This document shows, piece after piece, positions 50,802 to 61,676 of a stretch of DNA of 64,000 bases (its first letter is position 1; each line of letters starts with the position of its first letter). Source of the stretch: Natronospira elongata (GTDB lineage Bacteria; Pseudomonadota; Gammaproteobacteria; Natronospirales; Natronospiraceae). Under the pieces are notes generated by a model that saw only the letters and a program-made list of their open reading frames with translations, had not been told where the DNA came from and searched no databases. The stretch covers positions 1 through 64,000 of the forward strand of contig NZ_JAYGII010000007.1 of NCBI RefSeq assembly GCF_034931365.1, in the 5' to 3' direction. The translations under genes were made by a program, and so were the position numbers.

Positions 50802-50839
50802 GTAGCCGTGTATCTGGACCCGGCGGGCCCGGCTCTTAC

Positions 50840-50872
50840 TTCAGAACAGGCAGACTTGTGTGGGCGCTCGCG
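50840..50872 (-). other. 3' strand of the 16S processing stem
   Basis: This stretch after 16S is complementary to 52541-52573 in the leader: the shared strand reads TCAGAACAGGCAG, then CTTGTGTGGGCG, then TCGCG, with one inserted base. About 30 pairs enclose the 16S gene, the expected RNase III cleavage stem. Confidence 0.75.
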
Positions 50873-50900
50873 AAACGAAGCTTTCGCACCTTTTCTCTTT

Positions 50901-52441
<1,541 letters not shown>

Positions 52442-52571
52442 AAAGCTAATGCTTTAATACGAGAGCGACCTGCTTTACCCAGAATTTCTGGTTAAGCTTT
52501 ATTGGTCGTTCACGTTATTGGGTGGTGTTTCCACTCCGAACGCGAACGCCCACACAAGCTGCCTGTTCTGA

Positions 52572-52584
52572 TTGTTAAAGAGCG
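52572..52584 (-). promoter_or_regulatory. boxA antitermination site in the rrn leader
   Basis: On the minus strand CGCTCTTTAACAA matches the boxA consensus. It lies about 130 bp before 16S, next to the 5' strand of the 16S processing stem (52541-52573). Confidence 0.85.
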
Positions 52585-52615
52585 CCTCTTGCGTTTCGCC
52601 CGAGGCAGACCGAGC

Positions 52616-52843
52616 ATTTTACACTGATTGCCGTCCCTGTCAACACCCGGTCTTCATTTTTTTGTCACACTCGGCGGAGCCGGTGAAACTCGCTTCCTGC
52701 GAGAAGGCGGGCATTGTACTCGGCGAAAACCACCTGTCAAGCCCTGCCTGATTCCTCGTCTGAGCGGGGTTTGAAGCCGCTGTTTCGGCGTCGCCCCCCC
52801 GTTGAGGAAGCGGGCATTATAGAGACATGCAGACGGGGGTCAA
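52616..52843 (-). promoter_or_regulatory. Three tandem rRNA promoters
   Basis: Three sigma-70 promoters read into 16S, each with a 16-bp spacer. P1 is TTGACC (52838-52843) with TATAAT (52816-52821). P2 is TTGACA (52735-52740) with TACAAT (52713-52718). P3 is TTGACA (52638-52643) with TAAAAT (52616-52621). Each -10 is followed by a GC-rich discriminator (GCCCGC, GCCCGC, GCTCGG), typical of stringent, ppGpp/DksA-sensitive promoters. P1 and P2 share the GCGGGCATT block around the -10, suggesting duplication. With the leader and the G/C-rich tyrS end, this fills 52442-52891. Confidence 0.8.
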
Positions 52844-52891
52844 GGGGCTGGGGGCAGTTTTTTTCGCCCCCCCCCAAGCGCCACCCTTTCT

Positions 52892-54091
52892 CTAGTCGAC
52901 CCGGACCCGCCGGAAGCGGCGTTTACCGACCTGTACCACCTGCTCGGAGCCGGACAGGAGCTGGTGGTCACGATCGGTGATCTTCTCACCCTCGACCTTC
53001 ACCGCGCCCTGCTTGATCATTCGCATCGCCTCGGATGTGGACGGAGTGAGCCCACTGGCCTTGAGCGCCAGAGGCAAGCCAAGGGATCCATCGGGAGCGG
53101 TCAACTCCACAGTGTCCATATCATCGGGCACTTGCCCCTTGCGAAAGCGATCGACGAAGGCCCGGTGGGCCTGCCCTGCCGCCTGGTCCCCGTGAAAGCG
53201 GGCCACCAGTTCATCTGCAAGGCGGAATTTTATGTCCCGAGGGTTGGCACCGTCGACGACCTCCTGACGATAAGCGGCCAGGGTCTCCGGCGGCTTGAGG
53301 CTGAGCAGTTCGAACCAGCGCCACATGAGCTGATCGGAAATGGACATGATCTTTCCATACATCTCGCCCGGAGCCTCCGTGATGCCCACGTAGTTGCCCA
53401 GGGACTTGGACATCTTCTGCACGCCATCGGTGCCCTCAAGCAGAGGCACGGTCAGCACCAGCTGCGGTTTCTGGCCATAAGCCTCCTGCAACTGACGACC
53501 GACCAGCAGGTTGAACTTCTGATCAGTCCCGCCGAGCTCTACATCAGCCTCCAGCGCCACCGAGTCATAACCCTGGACCAGGGGATACAGGAACTCATGG
53601 ATCGCAATGGGCTGCTTGCCGGTATAGCGCTTATGAAAGTCATCCCGCTCCAGCATGCGGGCCACGGTGTGATGGGACGCCAACTTGACCATGCCGGCGG
53701 CACCCAGTTGATCCATCCAGCGGGAATTGAACTCGACCCGGGTGCGCTCGGGATCCAGGATTTTGAAAATCTGCTCCTGATAGGTGCGGGCGTTATCCAC
53801 CACCTGCTCCGGTGTCATGGGCGGTCGCGTGGCGTTCTTGCCACTGGGGTCGCCGATCATCCCGGTGAAGTCGCCGATCAGGAAGATAACCTCGTGACCC
53901 AGTTCCTGAAACACGCGCATCTTGTTAATAAGTACCGTGTGCCCCAGATGCAGATCGGGCGCAGTGGGATCAAAGCCCGCCTTGATCCGCAACGGCCGCC
54001 CGGCGGCAAGTCGCTCTTTCAGCTCGGCCTCGGGAATGATTTCGTCCGCACCCTGGCGGATTCGCGCAAGGGCCTGGTCAAGCTCAGCCAT
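52892..54091 (-). CDS. tyrS: Tyrosyl-tRNA synthetase
   Basis: TyrS charges tRNA-Tyr. The 399-residue class I synthetase has the HIGH-type motif HLGH (residues 48-51), LIGDFTGMIGDPSGK, the KMSKS motif in VQKMSKSLGN (about residue 229) and a C-terminal S4 RNA-binding domain (about 330-395). Its length and single-residue HLGH variant fit the TyrZ-like group common in Gammaproteobacteria. It ends just before the rrn promoters; a run of nine G/C bases (52867-52875) follows the stop. Confidence 0.97.
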   Translation of the reverse strand: MAELDQALARIRQGADEIIPEAELKERLAAGRPLRIKAGFDPTAPDLHLGHTVLINKMRVFQELGHEVIFLIGDFTGMIGDPSGKNATRPPMTPEQVVDNARTYQEQIFKILDPERTRVEFNSRWMDQLGAAGMVKLASHHTVARMLERDDFHKRYTGKQPIAIHEFLYPLVQGYDSVALEADVELGGTDQKFNLLVGRQLQEAYGQKPQLVLTVPLLEGTDGVQKMSKSLGNYVGITEAPGEMYGKIMSISDQLMWRWFELLSLKPPETLAAYRQEVVDGANPRDIKFRLADELVARFHGDQAAGQAHRAFVDRFRKGQVPDDMDTVELTAPDGSLGLPLALKASGLTPSTSEAMRMIKQGAVKVEGEKITDRDHQLLSGSEQVVQVGKRRFRRVRVD

Positions 54092-54306
54092 CTTCTCTCC
54101 AATCTTCAGTCAGTTGAGAGGCATTTTTTCAAAAAAACTGCAGAAATACCCGCTACTCTTATGATATAACACGTGAAAAGTTGCCTACGCCGAGCGTGCG
54201 CCCAGCCGGCACAGCAAATAATGATACCGGGCGTCCAGACGGTGATTGACGGGGAGCCCGCTCACCGATAAGTTTCCGCGCTTTGCCTCAGGCCAGAAAC
54301 AGAGTC

Positions 54307-55722
54307 ATGAAGACACGATCAGGTATCAGACACGATTATAAGCCACTGGGCAGCCGCCGTTCCCGCCCCAACCTTTTGCGGCATCTCCTGCGACGCTGGG
54401 AATCCCCTCGCGACTGGCACCCCTCCCAACGCCAGCTGCTCGGCGGCGGACTGCTGCTGGGCCTGGTGGTATTGATCACTTCCGTCAGCGCCTTCTCCGG
54501 CGCCGACAAGCCGGAGCCTCGTCCCGAGAATGGCAGCCGCAGCGTACCCCTGCATCTGCCCAACGGCCCTCTGGCCCAATCGCTGATCGAGGATGCAGGC
54601 CTGAACGGGGAAGACGCTCGTCACCGTATCCTGGAGGTCAAGGGCGGTGACTCCCTGGCCCGGGTCTTCCAGCGGGCCGGCCTGGACCGGACCGATCTGC
54701 ATTTTATCGTATCCCTGGGTGGCGAAACCGAAAAGCTGACGCGCCTGCGCCCGGGAGACCAGGTGGAAATTGTGGATGATGGCAGCGGCAATGTGCTGCG
54801 CCTCTCCCACCGCATCGACAGCGACCGAATACTGGAAGTCTCCCGCGGTGACAACGGTTTTGAAAAAGAGGTCACGGAACTGCCGGTGCAGCGGCGGGTT
54901 GCCTTTGCCAGTGGCGTCATTGAACGCTCACTTTACCAGGATGCCCGGGCGGCGGGCCTGTCGACCAACCTGATCATGAACCTGGCCGGCATCTTCCAGT
55001 GGGATATCGACTTCGTGCTTGATACCCGGCGAGGCGATGAGTTTGTCGTGATTTACGAAGAACTCTACCGCGATGGCGAGAAAATCCGTGACGGCCAGAT
55101 CCTGGCGGCGGAGATCGTCAACCGGGGCAATCGATTGCAGGCCGTGCGCTACACCAAGCCTTCCGGCGAAAGCGACTACTACAATCCCGAGGGCGATAGC
55201 ATGCGCCGCACCTTCCTGCGCGCGCCACTCGACTACGTCCGGATCAGCTCCCACTTCAACCCCAACCGACGGCACCCTGTTCTGAATCGGATTCGGGCCC
55301 ACCGCGGCGTGGACTATGCCGCCCCCACCGGCACCCCCATTCGGGCAGCCGGTGATGGCCGCATCACCCTTCGGGGACGCCACGGGGGCTACGGCAACAC
55401 AGTCCAGATCCAGCATGGGGAACGTTATTCGACTCTCTACGCCCATATGTCGCGCTTTGCCAATGGCCACCGTGTCGGCAGCCGGGTCCGGCAGGGGGAA
55501 GTGATCGGCTACGTTGGCCAGACCGGACTTGCCACCGGCCCCCACCTGCACTACGAGTTTCTCGTCGATGGTGTGCACCGCAATCCGGTGACGGTGGACT
55601 TCCCGGCCGCCGATCCGGTACCGGAAGAATATCGTGAACACTTCTTCACCACGACTGCGCCGCTGGTGGCCCATCTAGATTTGATGCGACCCGGCGAACG
55701 CCTCGCAGAACTCACTGACTGA
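54307..55722 (+). CDS. M23 family peptidoglycan endopeptidase (MepM-like)
   Basis: This zinc endopeptidase cuts peptidoglycan cross-links during growth. I chose the ATG at 54307 (MKTRSGIRHDYKPLG, 471 residues). It has a single N-terminal membrane anchor (about 40-60), an OapA/LysM-like domain (about 95-175), and the LytM domain with zinc ligands His332 and Asp336 (HRGVD) and His415, plus catalytic His413 in HLHYEF. It is divergent from tyrS and precedes anmK by 9 bp, linking wall cutting to recycling. It resembles E. coli MepM by architecture. Confidence 0.92.
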   Translation: MKTRSGIRHDYKPLGSRRSRPNLLRHLLRRWESPRDWHPSQRQLLGGGLLLGLVVLITSVSAFSGADKPEPRPENGSRSVPLHLPNGPLAQSLIEDAGLNGEDARHRILEVKGGDSLARVFQRAGLDRTDLHFIVSLGGETEKLTRLRPGDQVEIVDDGSGNVLRLSHRIDSDRILEVSRGDNGFEKEVTELPVQRRVAFASGVIERSLYQDARAAGLSTNLIMNLAGIFQWDIDFVLDTRRGDEFVVIYEELYRDGEKIRDGQILAAEIVNRGNRLQAVRYTKPSGESDYYNPEGDSMRRTFLRAPLDYVRISSHFNPNRRHPVLNRIRAHRGVDYAAPTGTPIRAAGDGRITLRGRHGGYGNTVQIQHGERYSTLYAHMSRFANGHRVGSRVRQGEVIGYVGQTGLATGPHLHYEFLVDGVHRNPVTVDFPAADPVPEEYREHFFTTTAPLVAHLDLMRPGERLAELTD

Positions 55723-55731
55723 GATCCCGGC

Positions 55732-56832
55732 ATGGCGGCGACACACTTCATCGGGCTGATGAGCGGTACCAGTCTTGATGGGGTGGATGCCGCCCTGTTG
55801 GGCAGCGAGGAAGGACACCATGAGCTGCTGGCCGGCGTCACCCGGCCATTCCCTCCGCAGCTGGCCAAGCTGCTCTCCTCCCTGTGTCGCCAGCCAGAGA
55901 TTGCCCCGGACGTCCTGGCCGAAGCCGAGACTGCCTTTTGTCAGCAACTGGCGGAAGCCACCGAGGCCCTGCTTCAGGTGGCCGGGTTGGATAAAGACGC
56001 GGTAACCGCCGTCGGCAGCCACGGCCAGACCATCAGGCACCTGCCCGACAAAGGGTGGTCCTGGCAGATCGGCTCGCCCGCCCGCCTGGCCTGCCTGACC
56101 GGCCTGCCCGTGGTGGCGGATTTTCGCAGTGCCGATCTGGCACGCGGCGGACAGGGCGCGCCGCTCGCCCCCGCCTTCCATCAAGCCTTCTTTTCCAGCC
56201 CCGAAGAAACTCGGCTGGTGCTCAATCTGGGCGGTATCGCCAATGTCTCCCTGCTACGACCGGACCAGGCCCCGATCGGCTGGGACACCGGCCCCGCCAA
56301 TACCCTGCTGGATGCCTGGCACCGCAAGCATCACCCCGGCGCCGGCTGGGACCCGGACGGCCAGTGGGCCGCCAGCGGCGAGACCCGGGCTGAACTGCTG
56401 CAACGCTTGCTGGATGACGATTACTTTCGCCAGGCGCCGCCCAAGAGCACCGGACCGGAACACTTCAATCTGAACTGGCTGGCCAAGCATGGCGGCCGCT
56501 CCGTGAGCGCCATCCCGGCGGCCGACGTGCAGGCGACCCTGCTGGAACTGACTGTTCAGCCCATCGCCGCCATCGCCCGAGCCCACCATGTTGACCGGGT
56601 CATTGCCTGCGGGGGAGGAACCCACAACCGCACCCTGATGACGCGCCTGGCACATCATCTGGAGAACATTCCGCTGGAAAGCAGCAAGACCCAAGGCCTT
56701 GATCCGGATCATGTGGAAAGCGCCGGCTTCGCCTGGCTGGCGCAACAGCGCTGGAATGGACTGTCCGTTCACCTGTCGGCGGTCACAGGCGCGGATGGCG
56801 ACGGCACCCTGGGCGGCCTCTGGCTACCCTGA
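55732..56832 (+). CDS. anmK: Anhydro-N-acetylmuramic acid kinase
   Basis: AnmK hydrolyses the anhydro ring and phosphorylates anhydroMurNAc, a step of wall recycling. The 366-residue product has the ATP-binding FIGLMSGTSLDGVDAALL (residues 6-23), the NLGGIANVSLL segment with GWDTGPANTLLDAW (about 180-196), and the C-terminal GGGTHNRTLM. It lies 9 bp after the M23 peptidase, as in other Gammaproteobacteria. Confidence 0.97.
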   Translation: MAATHFIGLMSGTSLDGVDAALLGSEEGHHELLAGVTRPFPPQLAKLLSSLCRQPEIAPDVLAEAETAFCQQLAEATEALLQVAGLDKDAVTAVGSHGQTIRHLPDKGWSWQIGSPARLACLTGLPVVADFRSADLARGGQGAPLAPAFHQAFFSSPEETRLVLNLGGIANVSLLRPDQAPIGWDTGPANTLLDAWHRKHHPGAGWDPDGQWAASGETRAELLQRLLDDDYFRQAPPKSTGPEHFNLNWLAKHGGRSVSAIPAADVQATLLELTVQPIAAIARAHHVDRVIACGGGTHNRTLMTRLAHHLENIPLESSKTQGLDPDHVESAGFAWLAQQRWNGLSVHLSAVTGADGDGTLGGLWLP

Positions 56833-56900
56833 AAACACCTTCATCAGATTGTCATAGCAATAATCTAGGCTGACGCACTCATCGCATCAGGGCCGTCCTC

Positions 56901-58976
56901 ATGAGTGACGTCGACTTAAAATCCCAGGATTTATATATCAACCGCGAACTCAGCCTGCTTGAGTTCAATCACAGAGTATTGAACCAGGCCCGCGATCCCG
57001 ACACCCCCTTGCTGGAACGTCTGAAGTTCCTGTGCATTGCCACCACGAATCTTGACGAATTCTTCGAGATCCGTGTGGCTGGGCTCAAGCAGAAACTCGA
57101 AGCAGGCTCGGTGGAGACAGGGCCGGACGGCCTACCACCCAAGGAAACGCTGCGCGCCATCAGCCAGCGGGCCAGACAACTGGTGGCGGATCAGTATTAC
57201 TGTTTCAACCGGGAGCTGCTGCCTGCCCTGCAAAAGGCCGGCATTCGTATTCTGAAGCGTGACCAATGGAACAACGGGCAGCAAGCCTGGCTGAAGCGAT
57301 TCTTCCGGGACGAAGTGCAACCTTTGCTCAGCCCCATGGGTCTTGACCCTGCGCACCCCTTCCCGCGCATTCTCAACAAAAGCCTCAACTTCGTACTCGC
57401 TCTGGAGGGCAAGGATGCCTTCGGGCGTAACCGTGCCATGGCGGTGCTTCAGGCACCACGTTCCCTGCCCCGGGTCATTCAGCTTCCGCGTCAGCAGGCC
57501 GGAAACAAACCACACACCTTCGTGTTTCTGTCATCGATCATTCATGCCTTTGCCGATGACCTTTTCCCCGGCATGCAGGTCAGCGGCTGCTACCAGTTCC
57601 GCGTGACACGAAACAGTGATCTGTTCGTCGATGAGGAAGAGGTGGATGATTTGCTGCGCGCCCTGGAGGGGGAACTGCCCGCCCGGCGTTATGGCGACGA
57701 AGTTCGGCTGGAGGTCGCCGATGACTGTCCGGATGACATGGCTGAAGATCTGCTCGTCCAGTTCGGCCTCACTCAGGACGATCTGTATCGGGTCGATGGC
57801 CCGGTCAATCTGAACCGTCTCATGGCGGTCTATGAACGGGTTGACGGCACCGGCCTGAAATACCCCAGTTTCGTCCCTGGCTTACCAAGGAGGCTGGCTC
57901 ACAACAGCGATATTTTCGAAGTTCTTCGCAAGCAGGAATTGCTGCTCCACCACCCCTTCGAATCCTTCCTGCCGGTGATCGATTTCGTGCGCCAGGCCTC
58001 TGCAGACCCGCAGGTGGTGGCCGTCAAGCAGACCCTTTACCGCACCGGACCGGAATCGGCGATCGTGAATGCCCTGGTGGAAGCGGCAAAAAGCGGCAAG
58101 GAAGTGACGGTGGTGATCGAACTGCGGGCGCGCTTCGATGAGGCCGACAACATCAACCTGGCCAACCGTCTGCAGGAAGCCGGCGCCCATGTGCTTTACG
58201 GCGTAGTGGGGTACAAGACCCACGCCAAAATGATTCTCGTGGTTCGGCGGGAGGGGCGTCGCCTGCGTCGCTACGTTCATCTCGGCACCGGAAACTATCA
58301 TCCCCGCACCGCGCGGCTGTACACCGACTACGGCCTGCTCTCTGCGGATCGCACCCTGGCCGAGGACGTGCACAAGGTCTTCATGCAGCTCACCAGCCTG
58401 GGCAAGGTAAGCAAACTGAAGAAGATCATTCACAGCCCCTTCACTCTGCACAAGGGGCTGATGGAGCGCATCGACCGGGAGATTGAACATGCCAGCTCCG
58501 GCAAGACGGCCCAGCTGATCATCAAGGTCAATTCCCTGGTGGAACCCGCCTTGATTCGCCGGCTGTACGAAGCCTCGGCCGCCGGCGTGCAGATTGACTG
58601 CATCGTGCGCGGCATGTGCAGCCTGCGACCGGGCGTGAAGGGCGTCTCCGATCACATCCGGGTACGCTCGATCGTCGGTCGCTTCCTCGAACACACCCGG
58701 GTGTTCTGGTTCCTGAATGGTGGCGATGATGAGGTCTTCTGCGCCAGTGCCGACCTGATGGAGCGCAATCTGTTTCGACGGGTGGAGACCTGCTTTCCGG
58801 TACAGGAAAAGACCGCTCACCGACGCCTGAGCCGGGACCTGAAAAGCTATCTCAAGGACAACTCCCAAGCTTGGGCGCTGCAGAGCGACGGGCAATATCG
58901 CCTGCTGACGCCTGGGCGGACTAAGCCACACACTGCTCAGGCGGCGTTGCTTGACGATCTGGCCGAGCGCAGTTGA
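56901..58976 (+). CDS. ppk1: Polyphosphate kinase 1
   Basis: PPK1 builds polyphosphate from ATP reversibly. The 691-residue product (E. coli 688) has the N-terminal domain with YINRELSLLEFNHRVL, the head domain, and two phospholipase D-like catalytic domains. The autophosphorylated histidine is His467 in GTGNYHPRTARLYTDYG. It converges on ppx (32-bp gap), so synthesis and breakdown genes are tail to tail. Confidence 0.97.
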   Translation: MSDVDLKSQDLYINRELSLLEFNHRVLNQARDPDTPLLERLKFLCIATTNLDEFFEIRVAGLKQKLEAGSVETGPDGLPPKETLRAISQRARQLVADQYYCFNRELLPALQKAGIRILKRDQWNNGQQAWLKRFFRDEVQPLLSPMGLDPAHPFPRILNKSLNFVLALEGKDAFGRNRAMAVLQAPRSLPRVIQLPRQQAGNKPHTFVFLSSIIHAFADDLFPGMQVSGCYQFRVTRNSDLFVDEEEVDDLLRALEGELPARRYGDEVRLEVADDCPDDMAEDLLVQFGLTQDDLYRVDGPVNLNRLMAVYERVDGTGLKYPSFVPGLPRRLAHNSDIFEVLRKQELLLHHPFESFLPVIDFVRQASADPQVVAVKQTLYRTGPESAIVNALVEAAKSGKEVTVVIELRARFDEADNINLANRLQEAGAHVLYGVVGYKTHAKMILVVRREGRRLRRYVHLGTGNYHPRTARLYTDYGLLSADRTLAEDVHKVFMQLTSLGKVSKLKKIIHSPFTLHKGLMERIDREIEHASSGKTAQLIIKVNSLVEPALIRRLYEASAAGVQIDCIVRGMCSLRPGVKGVSDHIRVRSIVGRFLEHTRVFWFLNGGDDEVFCASADLMERNLFRRVETCFPVQEKTAHRRLSRDLKSYLKDNSQAWALQSDGQYRLLTPGRTKPHTAQAALLDDLAERS

Positions 58977-59008
58977 TTGCGGAAAGCCGTGACCTAGGCC
59001 GAATTTAC

Positions 59009-60544
59009 TTAACTGCGAAGGTCAAAACGGAGACCAGCGGCCTGCTCGAAATCCACTTCTTCTGCCAGGTCGTCCGCCAACAAGGGGTGTCGCTCCAGCC
59101 AGCCGTCCGGCAATGTCAGAGTCCAGGCAGTCGGGCGGTCGGCAGCGAAACGGAGTGTGGGCACCCCGTCCCGCGCCCGGTGCAACACAATCGCCACTCG
59201 AAGCAGGCAGGCCAGATGCAGCCCGAAGGGCCGATGCCGATGAGCCAGCTCATCCAGCACCCGACGGGATAACTTCTTGCGCTGCAATCGGGCGAGCACG
59301 GAGAGCATGGACTGGTCATCGCGGGAGAAGCCCGCCATGTCGGCGTGTCCCAGGATATAGGCACCATGCCGGTGGTGCTGGCTGTGGGAAACGGCCATGC
59401 CGATCTCGTGCAGGCAGGCCGCCCAGCGGAGAAACTCGCGAGTTTCCGGCCGCTGATCCAGCCCCCAGGGCACCGCGACGGCATCCCAGGCCTCCACGGC
59501 CGTGCGGGCCACGGCGCGTCCATGAGCACGGTCCATGCGATAGCGCCCCATCATGGCGGTCACCGTGCGATCACGTACATCCCGGTGACGCACCCGCCCG
59601 GCCATATCTTCCAGCAAACCCTCCCTCAGGGCCCCGGGGGCGATCTCCATACGCTGGATGTCGAGGGCTTCGAAGACGGCTCTCAGAATGGCCGTGCCCC
59701 CCGGCAGAATGGGCACCCGGTCCGGGCGCAGCTCGGGGTAATCGTCCGCCTTGGGGCGCCCCCTCGACACCAGGTCGTCACAGAGGGCGCTGAGACTGTC
59801 GAGGGTGATCCCGGACTCGCTCCAGCCCCGGGCTTCGGCGATGGCGGCGATGGAACGGATAGTGCCCGAGGCACCCAGGGCCTGGCCCCAGCCGGCCCGC
59901 CGATAGGCCGGTGCAACGCCACTGATCTCGCCGCGCGCAATCCGAAGGGCCCGCTTCATGTTCGACCGACTCACCTCGCCACCATCAAAGCAGCGCTCGG
60001 TCAGGGAAACCGAGCCCATGCCCAGAGATTCCAGCAGTTTGGGGCGAGCCCCCTGGCCAAGAATGACTTCCGTGCTACCACCACCTATATCCAGCACCAG
60101 GCGCGCCTCGTCACCTTCGGTCACAACCGGCGTTGCCCCGGCGTAGATCAGTCGCGCTTCCTCGAAGCCGGAAATGATCTCGATGGGATGCCCGAGGGCA
60201 GCCTCGGCGGCCTCAAGAAAGTCCCGACTGTCACCGGCGCGTCGCAGGGCATCGGTACCAACGGCCCGGACCTGAGTGGAATCCATGCCCTTGAGGCGCT
60301 CGCCGAAGCGGGACAGGCAGGCCAGTGCCCGGGTACGTGCCTCCGGCGCAAGGTCACCGTCCTCGCTCAAGCCGCTGCGCAGACGCACGGTTTCCTTGAT
60401 GCGGTCAATCACGTGCAGATCCCGACCACTCAGGCGGGCTACGATGAGATGGAAGCTGTTCGAGCCCAGATCAATGGCCGCCAGCAGTCGTTCACCACGC
60501 GCCAATGACCACAACTCCCTGACCTGTTCCACCCCTGCCCCCAT
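59009..60544 (-). CDS. ppx: Exopolyphosphatase (Ppx/GppA family)
   Basis: Ppx removes terminal phosphates from polyphosphate. The 511-residue product has the ASKHA phosphatase motifs AIDLGSNSFHLIVARL (near residue 23) and DIGGGSTEVILG (about 150-161), then an HD-like C-terminal domain (about 315-500, with CLHEIGMAVSHSQHHRHG). GGAGG lies seven bases before the ATG. GppA activity on pppGpp is possible, but a gene facing ppk1 is usually Ppx. Confidence 0.94.
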   Translation of the reverse strand: MGAGVEQVRELWSLARGERLLAAIDLGSNSFHLIVARLSGRDLHVIDRIKETVRLRSGLSEDGDLAPEARTRALACLSRFGERLKGMDSTQVRAVGTDALRRAGDSRDFLEAAEAALGHPIEIISGFEEARLIYAGATPVVTEGDEARLVLDIGGGSTEVILGQGARPKLLESLGMGSVSLTERCFDGGEVSRSNMKRALRIARGEISGVAPAYRRAGWGQALGASGTIRSIAAIAEARGWSESGITLDSLSALCDDLVSRGRPKADDYPELRPDRVPILPGGTAILRAVFEALDIQRMEIAPGALREGLLEDMAGRVRHRDVRDRTVTAMMGRYRMDRAHGRAVARTAVEAWDAVAVPWGLDQRPETREFLRWAACLHEIGMAVSHSQHHRHGAYILGHADMAGFSRDDQSMLSVLARLQRKKLSRRVLDELAHRHRPFGLHLACLLRVAIVLHRARDGVPTLRFAADRPTAWTLTLPDGWLERHPLLADDLAEEVDFEQAAGLRFDLRS

Positions 60545-60574
60545 GCTCTGCCCTCCGGTTCAAGCCAGGCATAA

Positions 60575-60600
60575 AGAAAGGGGGCGCCACCGGCACCCCC
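60575..60600 (-). terminator. Terminator after erpA
   Basis: A 9-bp stem with one G-U pair (60592-60600 with 60580-60588, 3-nt loop) is followed on the minus strand by TTTCTTTAT. It lies 38 bp past the erpA stop and 36 bp before ppx. Confidence 0.88.
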
Positions 60601-60637
60601 CTCGAGTCAATTCAGACATTGTTCCCGAACCACGGCC

Positions 60638-61015
60638 TCATACCGCGAAAGAGGAGCCACAACCACAGGTCGTGGAGGCGTTGGGGTTTCGGATAACGAA
60701 CTGAGCTCCTTCCAGACCCTCGGTATAGTCGATCTCGGCGCCCATGAGATATTGGACGCTCATGGGGTCCACCAGCAGCGTGACACCATCATTTCTGATC
60801 TCTGTGTCACCTTCCGTGATTTCTTCATCGAAGGTAAACCCGTACTGGAAACCGGAGCACCCGCCACCGCTGACGAAAACCCGCAGCTTAAGCTGGTCGT
60901 TGCCCTCTTCGCTGATCAGCTCACGGACTTTCCGGGCGGCCGCGTCGGTGAAAATCAATGCCTCGGGGATCTGGCCACCATTATCGGACTCGGGCACGTA
61001 GGTTTGGGTACTCAT
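60638..61015 (-). CDS. erpA: Iron-sulfur insertion protein ErpA
   Basis: ErpA is an A-type carrier that delivers Fe-S clusters to target proteins such as IspG/IspH. The 125-residue product has the three cluster cysteines Cys53 (GGGCSGFQYGF), Cys117 and Cys119 (TTCGCGSSF). It follows the bactofilin gene, an order also known in Pseudomonas-type genomes. Confidence 0.96.
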   Translation of the reverse strand: MSTQTYVPESDNGGQIPEALIFTDAAARKVRELISEEGNDQLKLRVFVSGGGCSGFQYGFTFDEEITEGDTEIRNDGVTLLVDPMSVQYLMGAEIDYTEGLEGAQFVIRNPNASTTCGCGSSFAV

Positions 61016-61061
61016 GGCTGTCTTGACCTCCAGGTCTCGGGATTGCTCGGGCCATTATACG

Positions 61062-61601
61062 TCATTGACTGCCAGACACCTTGCCGTCCCGGGACTGGGT
61101 CCCCGGCTCAAAGCGGCCCTGGCCCTCACGGCCACGCTGTTCTGCACCACCCGCCGACTGTGCACCGCGATCGCGATCAGCTGGCCGGCTCTGATTCGGC
61201 TGATTGCCGCCCTTCTCGAGTAACAGGGGCTTCTCCGCAGGCTTGTGCACCATCTTGCCGTTGACGCTGGCACCCACCGCCATTTCGACCAGATTGTAGT
61301 AGACGTCGCCGTTCACTTTCGCATGGGCCTCCAGCTCAAGCCGCTCACGGGAATAGACATCCCCGGTGACGGTCCCGTCCAGCACAATATGGGGCACCTT
61401 TACATCACCTTCGATGACGCCGTGCTGACTGACGCTGATGACGCAATTGTCACCGTCGGCCAGTACATTGCCCCTGACGGTGCCATCAACATGCATGCCA
61501 CCCTTGAATTTGACGTCCCCGGTGATCTCAGTGTTGCGGCCCACCAGGGTCTCGATCTTGGCGCTCCGGGCGCCCTTGCTCTTGTTTCCGCTGCCCCACA
61601 T
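61062..61601 (-). CDS. Bactofilin
   Basis: Bactofilins are polymer-forming cytoskeletal proteins that position wall enzymes or other machinery. The 179-residue product has a disordered N-terminus, a right-handed beta-helix domain (about residues 17-115, with repeats such as ITGDVKFKGGMHVDGTVRGN) and a disordered C-terminal tail rich in Gln, Arg and Asp. It lies between the DUF6776-type gene and erpA. The partner here is unknown. Confidence 0.9.
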   Translation of the reverse strand: MWGSGNKSKGARSAKIETLVGRNTEITGDVKFKGGMHVDGTVRGNVLADGDNCVISVSQHGVIEGDVKVPHIVLDGTVTGDVYSRERLELEAHAKVNGDVYYNLVEMAVGASVNGKMVHKPAEKPLLLEKGGNQPNQSRPADRDRGAQSAGGAEQRGREGQGRFEPGTQSRDGKVSGSQ

Positions 61602-61676
61602 GCTCGGGTGTGCCTCCGATCCGGTTAGGGAGCCCCGACCTCAAGCGGCGAGGACTCCGTCATCAGTCTGACCAGT

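Noticed and set aside
54092..54306. Promoters for tyrS and the M23 peptidase in the divergent spacer
   Set aside because: TATGAT (54160-54165) and other AT-rich hexamers occur, but none has a partner -35 box at proper spacing on either strand.
56852..56880. A Pho-box-like TTGTCAT upstream of ppk1
   Set aside because: Only one 7-mer fits; the second repeat 11 bases later does not match, so a PhoB site is not supported.
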